Below, piece after piece: positions 56,009 to 64,000 of a DNA stretch of 64,000 nt. This DNA comes from Ceratobasidium sp. AG-K. Its lineage: Eukaryota; Basidiomycota; Agaricomycetes; Cantharellales; Ceratobasidiaceae. The notes under the pieces were generated by a model that did no database searches, was not told the origin of the DNA, and was given only the letters and a program-made list of their open reading frames with translations. Every line of letters starts with the position of its first letter. The stretch's first letter is position 1. The stretch spans positions 4,650,001 to 4,714,000 of the forward strand of contig JAWNGF010000002.1 in NCBI GenBank assembly GCA_037039685.1. The letters are read 5' to 3'. A program made the position numbers and the translations under genes.

Positions 56009-58905
56009 TCAGATAACCCATCTCATGCCCTCGGTCAAGATATCAATATCATGTTGTGAGTCCATATAGAATGACCAAGTCTCCCTCCCTTCACCAAGTT
56101 GCACCTGGAACGCGTACGAGATATGCTCAAGCTCCTCTACTCCGTGGTCAATCGACTGTGCGCCTTTAATGGTGATAACATCCAGCGGCTTGACACGATC
56201 CGGCGCGTCCGACGACTTGTACAGGCGGAGGCTCCCGTCGGCAGTCAGCTCGTAGAACCGCCTCCGCCAAGTCTGGCAAGTTCGTTAGGACCTACGCAAT
56301 CACCTTTTCAACGGACTCACCATAGAATTTTGCATCTGGATGTTCACCTGCCCCGTCAAGAACACTTCATCCGTCCCCTTGGCCTCTGCGAACCGCTCCC
56401 GCGCCTTGACTCGCTCCTCTGCCCTTTGCTTCCCAAGTTCCTCCTCCATCGCCCGCCTCTTTAAATCCATCTCCTTTCGTTTTGCTTCCTGTTCAACGCG
56501 CTCCTTGGCCTCTCGTGCCTCTTTCTCCTTGTCCAATTTCAACTGCTGCTCGATTTCAGCCTGCCGCTGCTGTTCAGCCAGCTTCCGCTTCTCGTCCTCT
56601 TCGCGCCTCCTCTCCGCCTCGCGTCGCATCTTTTCAACTCCGTCCCTCCGTACTCTTCCAGCCTCGTCTACGTTCAAGGACCGGGGTGGACTCGTAGGCG
56701 GAGTCAACGGCGGACTCCGGAGCGGAGGAGTGGGCGCCGACTGTGTTAGAACAAGGCCTTGTTCCTCGGCCGCCCACTTGGCGCGAGATCGGGCAGCTTG
56801 AAGCTGAGCTTCCGTCATCCCCTGTGTTTGACCCGTGAATGAACGCAACGACGCGCTCGTTGATGTGGATGCTGTCGTATTGGCCGTGCTGGAGCGTTCG
56901 AGCATCGTACTTGGGCTAAAGTGTTCGAGCTGCGAACGCGAGACGGAGCCGGATGAGATATGAGATCCGTTTCCTTGCGGATTATTCGACACAGAAGGAC
57001 GTCGTCCAAACGCGCACAGCGTTCCACTCGGGACATGAGTCTGGCCAGCACCCGTAGACAGACTCGTATTCCGCGAATGATTACTAAAAGACGAAGCGCC
57101 GGGAGAAAGCGAGTGGGAAACTGTCGACGAGATGGCTGAAACAGATGCCGGAAGTTGAGGTAGCGCGCGTTGCGAAAACGATCCAGTCGAGTCGCGCAGG
57201 GAGCTAGGTTTTGGTAGGGGCATAGGTTCAGTAGAAGTGTTCGTTGAATTTTCGGAAGGTCGTGGACCATTAAAAGAATTCACTGTAGACGGCGCAGCTC
57301 CTGGTTGCGAGGCAGGTGGGCACGTGACGGACTGAGGCAACAGAGACAACGCCACTGCGGAGGGCTGATGATTAGGCGGGTGCGGAAGTGTCGTATGGGG
57401 CACACCGTCGACAATCGGGGCCTGGATGGGTCGGTTCTCAGGCAAGGGTTCTCCAAGGGATACAGCGGGGAGTTGCTGAGATAATGTCGACCCAGGCGCC
57501 GGAAGCCCAGCAATGCTCGAAACTGCCTTGGGAGCAGCTCCAGTCGGATTGGGCAGCCCTTCGATCCGGGGCTTGTCGTGCTGTGAGATGTTTGGAAGGA
57601 TGGGGTCGGTAGGCTTCAACGGATGGTGGTTGGGGTGTGGGTGATCCTTGGGCGGCCCAGTGAAGCGTATATGAGCAGGCAAGCTCGGCGCGCTAGCGGA
57701 AGATCCTAATTCAGGCTTAGAGGGTATAGGCGAAGGGTGTCGAAGAATCGATGGGCCAGGTGGAGGTGTCGGCCCTCTAGAGGAAGGACGAGAGTCTTCG
57801 CAGCACAACCGTCAGTTCATATATAGGCTCGTGATCTACAACTTACTAAGTCGTACGACGAGGCTATCATTGCCCTGATCGTCGTCTTCTTCAGCATCAT
57901 CTTGGTCCTCATCCTCATCGTCTTCGTTCTGATCGTCGTCCTCATCATCTTCCGCATCGAATTCATATGAACCCACGCCAGGCCCTCCAGGGCGTAATCC
58001 ATGCTCCTTTCGAGGGGGAACTGCAACGCTTAAACGCGGCTTGCCGTTTCTAGGCCCCACCGGTTGCCTCTCAGGGGCTATCCCAGCACTAGTAGGACCT
58101 GGCGCGCTTCCACTGGTTGATTGCTTGGCCAGTTCTTGTTGCCGGCTGGAATCAAGCGGCTCGGCGAGGTTGAGGGGAAGCCCACGCTCCTGGGTGTGGG
58201 AGCTACTCGAAGAAGGTGCGCGTGGCAAAGGATGGTTATTAGGTCGGCCTTCTTCTGAACTTCGGGGTGGAGACATGGGTCGCTGAAGCGCGGTTGGCAA
58301 GCGGGGCTCCGGGACTAGGTTTCGAGGGTAGGTAGGTTTGGGATGCAAAACATGCTCCAGTGACTCTGGCGTGAGTTCTGTCTCGCTCGATATACTAAGC
58401 ACAGCTCGGCGAGTCTTTTCCGTTGGTTTCAGTTGGGCATTGAAAACATAGCCAGGTCTGAAAACACGTACCGGGAAAGTATCTTCGAGGGCTCGACAGT
58501 GGACAATGGCGCGTGCTGTTTGCAAGTTGCATCACGTTAGAGTGTAATTATTGGACCACAATACAATGTTTCACTTGCCTCGTTTCACGCCCCCCACCGC
58601 AGGCGGTACGAAGGATATTAGTACCAGCGAACCCGATTCGTTCACTCGTAGTAACGAAAAGTTCACGTCGTCAGAATGTTCCTTGATGCAACTACGTAAC
58701 GCGTGAAGTCCGCCGAGTCCGCTGTCCAAGAGGCGTAGGGCATCGCGTGCCTTGTAATAATATTCATTACACCCCCAAAATAACGTCATCAAAGTCAGAA
58801 CATGCTTACTTTGGAATATCCAAGAAGAAGCCAGTCCTTTGATTCGCCTGCGCTAACCAGGTGGTAGTTCTTTGTTATTTCTGGGTCGGAGAGGTTTATG
58901 ATCAT
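56009..58905 (-). CDS. ADF-H and PH domain protein (actin-associated)
   Basis: N-terminal actin-depolymerizing-factor homology domain: the ATG at 58903-58905 gives MIINLSDPEITKNYHLVSAG, SKDWLLLGYSK, then ARDALRLLDSGLGGLHALRS, VNFSLLRVNESGSLVLISFV and an exon with ARAIVHCRALEDTFPVRVF. The centre is disordered, with an acidic tract (EDDEDDDQNEDDEDEDQDDA) and Pro-rich SH3-type motifs such as RGPTPPPGPSILRHP. A long charged helix (EKMRREAERRREEDEKRKLA and EAKERVEQEAKRKEM) precedes a C-terminal PH domain spliced on after NIQMQNSM: TWRRRFYELTADGSLRLYKS, YAFQVQLGEGRETWSFYMDS, DIDILTEGMRWVI, ending TGA 56009-56011. It probably links actin to membranes at the cell cortex. It resembles Abp1/drebrin in its ADF-H, but it has PH in place of SH3 domains. 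Introns splice in frame throughout. Confidence 0.85.
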
Positions 58906-59111
58906 CGTCGTGGATAAGTGTATGCAATCAACGCGCTCTCGATTGCTAATTGCTAAGAGCCTGGCGCTTCTCCTGGGCCTATTGCCAATTGGGATCGTTC
59001 GATGAACTCTCGATCAGATTGCCATGGCTCAACTATGACGCATGCCTTGGCGACCCGTTGCATAAAAAAGCCGATTGGCAACCCGGTACTCTCTCATTCT
59101 CCCTGTTTACC
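58906..59111. promoter_or_regulatory. 206-bp bidirectional promoter, ADF-H/PH / DUF1295
   Basis: Start codons of the two genes are divergent and 206 bp apart. No recognised element. Confidence 0.35.
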
Positions 59112-60428
59112 ATGCCTGTTGACGTTCTTGACGAGTATTACCTCGCAATAACGATCCTGGTCACCACCGGCTACCAACTGCTTGGTTTTGCCATTGCATG
59201 GACATTTCAATTCGATAAGATTACCGATTTCACCGGGGGTGAGTACTTCGCTGCATGATGCCAACCTGGTTATACTTACCCTGGTTGCCTTCCGCACTTG
59301 GACAGGATCGAATTTCTTCTTGCTGGCGATTTTAACGTTGTGCCTAAACGGGATCTACCACGCTCGCAACGTTGTTGCATCTGTTTTCGTTTTGGTATGG
59401 GCGACACGGCTGGCAGGTGAACATCAACCCCCATATGTTAGTTGCATACTCATGATTCCATAGGTTTCCTACTATTTCGCGTCCTCAAGACTGGATCCGA
59501 CACTCGTTTTGACGATATTCGCTCCCATTTTTTCAAGTTTCTCGGGTTCTGGGTTGGCCAGATTGTCTGGGTTTGGACTGTTTCTCTGCCAGTGACGATA
59601 CTCAACTCGCCGGGGGTTGCATCTGCTCGTACCCAGCCTGATTTTGGAACTGGAACTGACGTTGCGGGAGTTGTTCTCTGGGCAATTGGGTGGGTTATTG
59701 AAAGTTTGGCCGATATTCAAAAGGTGAGGGGGTGAACTGATCTGGTTGATCGTCCTAATGCAACATATATTCAGTTTAAACACAAGCAATCTCATCCTCC
59801 TAAAGATCAGCCTACGACCGTCGGATTGTGGAAATACACTAGACATCCCCCGTACTTTGGAGAGTTAGTCATGGTCGTGTTTCATGTGATCGTGGCTAAC
59901 GTACCTTGAAGGATTCTTTGCTGGTGGGGTATTTGGCTTATATCTCTCTCAGCCACTTCCGGAACTAGCGGCGGCCCGCGCTCAGCCCAACTGGGGGCAT
60001 TGGCAAGCCCACTATTTACTATGGTGTTATTGATGTTCGGAAGCGGGATGTAAGGATTCCCGAATCCTCCATTTGATTGTGTACTGTACTAATCGTTTGG
60101 CCACAGCCCGACTGCACAGAAGCCCACCGCTCAGAAGTTCTATCTGCTGTCTCACGGACCCGAGGCTACACATGCCAATGCATGGCCTAATTATCAGCGA
60201 TATCTCAAACGTACTAGCGTTCTCATTCCCGTGCCCCCTTCGCTATATGAAAGGTAACACATTCTCCCGATTACATCCTTGATTATTACTGATTGTGCTA
60301 CCCTCAGACTCCCGCAATTCGTCAAGACTTTGTTTCTCCTTGACCTTCCTATCTACCAGTTTCATGAAGAGACTGACGGGAAACGAGCTTATGAGGAAGC
60401 GAAACAGAATGCGCAGGATAATGCTTGA
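59112..60428 (+). CDS. DUF1295 steroid 5-alpha-reductase-like membrane protein
   Basis: Integral ER membrane protein of the DUF1295 family, related to the C-terminal domain of steroid 5-alpha reductases and isoprenylcysteine methyltransferases. The ATG at 59112 gives MPVDVLDEYYLAITILVTTG; helices and loops follow: FQFDKITDFTGG, SNFFLLAILTLCLNGIYHAR, VVASVFVLVWATRLAG, GFLLFRVLKTGSDTRFDDIR, FFKFLGFWVGQIVWVWTVSL, GVVLWAIGWVIESLADIQK, then the cofactor-site motif [20 protein letters not shown] and LISLSATSGTSGG. The C-terminus includes HGPEATHANAWPNYQRYLKR and YQFHEETDGKRAYEEAKQNA, ending TGA 60426-60428. Introns near 59239-59306, 59417-59462, 59726-59773, 59864-59911, 60051-60105 and 60255-60306 fit. 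The substrate is unknown. Confidence 0.88.
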
Positions 60429-60665
60429 TGGATTTTTAGATTTGAGTCGCAACAATCTAATATGCGTATCAATCCTTCGCCATACTACCCTTCAATTATG
60501 TATATCAATAATGTAGTACTTAACATGGTGCAGATACTATTCAATAATGCCCCCCAATGAAATGCTGGAGTATTCCAGAACGTACACTGAGGCAAACTTA
60601 TACAAATATCATAGAGCTGTATAAGACGCCACCTGGTTGGACTTATCAACTCAATCAAGCGAACA

Positions 60666-61046
60666 ATGTCCTCTCCGAAACATTCCCCGCCGCTAGCTCT
60701 ACCAGCGCCAGATACAGCTTCGTCAAATGATCCGAATGTCACAACTTTAGAAGTTGGGGGGAAGAGTATTACTTTTGACAAGCTGGGTCCAATGGTGAGT
60801 CGCGTTCGCATCCGCATATATTCGGCATACGAACACCTGATACCCCTAGATTGTCAACTCTGATGGCGTGAGCCCTCGTTGCACCACTCCAAACTATAGA
60901 TAGACTAATGCCCGATAAACAAGACCTTATCCAGGATCGCTAATTGGCAAGAAATGACCCCCGCAGAGCAGAAAAATACGATCCGTGTGCTTTCGAAACG
61001 AAACCAGTTAGTTCAAAAGCCTATCCTCCAGAGACGCAAGTACTAA
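60666..61046 (+). CDS. Small protein with an 18-nt microexon
   Basis: Function unknown. The ATG at 60666 gives MSSPKHSPPLALPAPDTASS, then VTTLEVGGKSITFDKLGPM. An intron is followed by an 18-nt exon (60850-60867) coding IVNSDG, then another intron and TLSRIANWQEMTPAEQKNTI plus RVLSKRNQLVQKPILQRRKY, ending TAA 61044-61046. The spliced motif GPMIVNSDGTLSRIANW reads as a continuous, conserved-looking stretch that I believe recurs in Agaricomycete proteins, but this is from memory. No domain assigned. It lies downstream of, and in the same orientation as, the DUF1295 gene. Confidence 0.7.
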
Positions 61047-61635
61047 CACATACCCAAAGATTGCGAGTAGCAACCATCTCTCAGACCCAGGCTGCTACGA
61101 CACAAGAGGATTCGGGTGACCGCCCTAATCTGGAGTAATTTTCCCACCATGGCATTTCTGGGTGAATTTATATTTACACTGTACTAATTGCATTCCCAGT
61201 TCATTCGTTTCAGTCCTGTGGCGATTGAATAGAGGTAGTTACTATTTACAGTCTAGCAAGACTACATCAAATCGTAAAGTTCATGACAAGAAAACAAGTC
61301 CAAACTACAAGACAAAGTCTACAGGCTAGAGAAGCGAGCAACTCCGAGTCCAAGAAACCCACTCAGTGAAAGTCTATATTTCACGCCCAAAAAACACAAT
61401 GCAAATGTTCAGAACAAACGTCCAGTATCATCCAAGTTGTAAAAGGTCTAGCTAGTGTTCAAATATCGGTCTATGAGTCCAAGATGGGGTTAACGGAAGA
61501 AACAAGGTGAGACAACGCCCGCCTGATACGCCGCCTTCTCAGTCAGATAGTTGGATTCTACCATTTCTGGTTAATCCTTCTGCCGGTCTATAGCTCCCGA
61601 CAGAGTCCACGGGAGCCGCTGCCCCAGGTGGTAGA
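61047..61635. other. Convergent intergenic region
   Basis: 589 bp between two 3' ends. No gene recognised. Confidence 0.6.
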
Positions 61636-62593
61636 CTAGACTGTCTTGATCGGGTCGGATCGCTTGTATTCGATGCTGGAACTGGAGGTTGGTACGGTAC
61701 TTGCCTGGCCAGCTGCAGATGTACTAGCTTCGTTGCCCCAATATGAATCACGGGGGGCTGAGATGGGCGACAAGGACCTTTCAGCAGTCATCGCATCATG
61801 GAGTCCACGTCCACGCGCCGCCCGCACGTCATCGAAAAGTTCCATGAACTGCGATCCAGTACTCGCTCTGATTTGTGTCGCGCGGCCGATTTCTGGCGTA
61901 TGCACCCGTATTTCTTCGGGGCTCGTAGGCCGAGCAGGGTCCGGTCCTGATTCTGATACTCGGGAGGTAGATGCGCGTGGCGGAGAGGACCTAGATTGAG
62001 GTCGTGTGTCGGAGCGAGGAGAAGGTCTCGACAGTTGAAGTTCGATTGGTTGGGACTCGATCGTCGGAAGACTGCGAGCAACAGATGCGCGTTGCTTGCG
62101 GCGTGCTCGGTACACCAGATAGATTCCAGTGCCTAGGATCGCGGCACCGGCCGCACTTCCAACGGTGCCACCGATGACAATCGCTCGCCAATGAGGATCA
62201 GATGCTCGTGCGTTGCGTCGAACGACACGGACAGGGGTCGAGCCAACGAGGTCATCCGGATCGGATGTTTGACCGTTTGTAGGACTACGAAATACCAATT
62301 AGACAGCCAAAAATGGTTTAATGGAACTAAACTTACGAGATCGCCTTACGCGAAGAGCATATATTGGCCGGCGTTGACATCAATTGAATGCAGCCGCTTA
62401 AATTGTGGACATGCGTCCCTGTGGAAGCACTGTGTGCGAGATTGGGGATCAAGGTTTGAGTTTGCATACAAGCCAGCGTCATTGAATTCAAACCTGGAGA
62501 CCAGCCCAATCGTCGATGAGAGGGCGAGAAATAGTGAGTGATTAGTTGGCGAATCAGGAACATCCTGGCTGGAGACGCTCCAGGACGCAGTGC
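61636..62593 (-). CDS. Second orphan single-pass membrane protein, 5' exon not found
   Basis: Not recognised. The exon below 62593 starts after an acceptor with a polypyrimidine tract, ctaac branch-like motif and catcag (read GTASWSVSSQDVPDSPTNHS); it continues FEFNDAGLYANSNLDPQSRT and the Cys-bearing QCFHRDACPQFKRLHSID. After an intron at about 62280-62343 comes APTNGQTSDPDDLVGSTPVR, then a Gly/Ala-rich helix AIVIGGTVGSAAGAAILGTG with a basic stop-transfer RARRKQRAS. The tail is Ser/Pro-rich with FMELFDDVRAARGRGLHDAM, ending IEYKRSDPIKTV at TAG 61636-61638. Type I topology needs a signal peptide on an upstream exon that was not found; the frame above the acceptor (VLKHVVCFFLTCSSG) is hydrophobic but has no ATG. 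Plan similar to the 25829-26664 protein. Confidence 0.65.
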
Positions 62594-64000
62594 CTGATGA
62601 GCATGTTAGAAAAAAGCAGACAACGTGTTTTAGTACGGACAATTAAGTTGGCCGAAAATCTGTGGCTGGGTTGTGACGAGAATGCAATGCAGGGTTGAAG
62701 CTGAAATGGGCTCAAATCTTGCGGTTGCGTCATACAAACAAGGAACGAAATTCAAACGTTGACAGACAACCGAGCGAGAGTGTGGAGGGGATTTTTTGCA
62801 TGAAAGGACGTTTCGTCTATCGACCACCCTTGAACGCGAGATGTTGGCATGACTGAAAGTAATAAAGTCAGTTTAGGTATAGTATTGACTTGGAACCCCT
62901 TACAAAGCACCAGGCGCGCGCAATCGTGGCTGCGGTTGACACACCGTTCAATGAGCAAGGTCCTCAAACAAAGGTAATGCTGAGCGGGGCTTCTAGTAGA
63001 TGATCGATTTTCAAAGTGTCTACAAGAGTACCAGGATCACGGTTGAGTAAAAAGTGGCATGCCAATTGGCTCACCTGAAACCCAAGGCAACTTGTACATA
63101 TAATATTTTGATATAAAGGAGCATGCAGGAGAGCACAGACCAAAATGAAAGACTAGAAGCTGATATAGTGCAAGGCGACGGGATACAGGAGCCAGTTAGA
63201 GAAGAGGTACATGTCGGGGATGCGGTGGTTAGACTAGCCCAGTTAATGACACAGGCTTCCCACGCAGCGCCAGGCATTTTGTCGGGATTTGTTCAATAGT
63301 CCCGATCAGGCCTGGTCGCGTGTTCCTCGATATTCGTCAAGTCGTAAAGGAGATGCTGGCCGCAAGATTTTCGAGCTCTAGTCCTGCAAATCGTATTGCA
63401 TCACTGTGATTGCCAGGTCAGGTCGGACCCGAGATCCCAAATGGCAGTGTCGAGTTCTATTTCCCATGACCGACTAGGGAAACGACGAGGCGCCCATCTG
63501 CCGCGGCACAGCGCGAACCACCCGCCACGGGTCCTCCTCACGGATCGATCAAGCTTCCGGGTGCCTTGGTCAACGGCGTTACGGTCGTCCGAACCAAAGC
63601 ACCAAGTTATTGTGGGATAGGCGCGCCGATACTTTGCGGGCACACGCCTCATTTCCCAAATTTTAAATGCACCACGACTCATGAGTTACTTTTGCCCACG
63701 CCGTTGATTGGTCTCAAGCGATGAAAATAAAGATATGTCGCCCTGCATAGTAAGGGTAGCTAACAGATCAAAGCGAGTTTCGGCGGGATCTATGTACATA
63801 CACCGTGCCCAAAGATAATTAGGATAGATTTGGCAATTGATGAAATGCAAGCGGGCCCACTCCATTGGGGGCGTGGCGCGTTGGAAGGAAATTACCGACT
63901 ATGGTTTGGATCAATTTTCGTCATCGTGTCCATTGTTCTGGAGCGCCATGTCCGGATTTCGGAATTGTGGCACTTGTCTGGTATCTGACGGCCATTGTCT
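62594..64000. other. Right end, about 1.4 kb without a supported gene
   Basis: It should include the missing 5' exon and promoter of the preceding minus-strand gene. A 93-codon frame at 63401-63682 (minus) starts with ATG (MSRGAFKIWEMRRVPAKYRR) but has no domain and no splice support, so it is not called. No repeat or RNA gene was recognised. Confidence 0.5.

Noticed and set aside
63401..63682. 93-codon minus-strand frame with ATG
   Set aside because: No domain, no introns, no conservation argument; length is within chance for this base composition.

Overview
This window is nuclear DNA from a filamentous fungus, most likely a basidiomycete of the Agaricomycotina. Almost every gene is split by short introns (about 45-60 nt, mostly GT-AG). 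The gene set is fungal: Sec72, Nbp35, Rrp4, Mak11, Cmc1, Reg1-like, She3-like and App1-like proteins. Several proteins read most like Agaricomycetes (Rhizoctonia-like) homologues. The exact species is inference. No bacterial operons, CRISPR array, tRNA, rRNA or intact transposon were seen.

Layout. 1-5 kb: the 5' part of CDC48 and an amino acid permease, both on the minus strand. 5-10 kb: MAK11-like WD40 protein, TPT1 tRNA 2'-phosphotransferase and an RTC4-like protein. 10-20 kb: secreted metallophosphoesterase, NBP35, a J-domain protein, a CMC1-like twin CX9C protein, a membrane-anchored LRR protein and SEC72. 20-30 kb: App1-like phosphatase, RRP4, an orphan single-pass membrane protein, a SLY41-type transporter and an orphan disordered protein. 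30-39 kb: a sirtuin convergent with a KAT14-type acetyltransferase, a forkhead factor and NOPCHAP1. 39-50 kb: a Reg1-like PP1 regulator, then a sparser stretch with an unknown gene, a secreted class 3 lipase and an NmrA-like protein. 50-64 kb: PHD-like zinc-finger protein, HMG-CoA synthase, She3-like coiled coil, ADF-H/PH protein, DUF1295 reductase, a small conserved protein and a second orphan single-pass protein.

The genes are mainly housekeeping and do not form a pathway cluster. Close divergent pairs (NBP35/J-protein, APP1-like/RRP4, ADF-H/DUF1295) probably share promoters. The SIR2/KAT14 pair is convergent with only 32 bp between stop codons. Several otherwise conserved genes are interrupted by single-base breaks, most next to homopolymer runs. 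This is best explained by consensus errors, but real decay is not excluded. Exon boundaries were inferred by eye from splice consensus and family conservation. No obviously novel defence or mobile system was found; the more unusual items are listed as findings.
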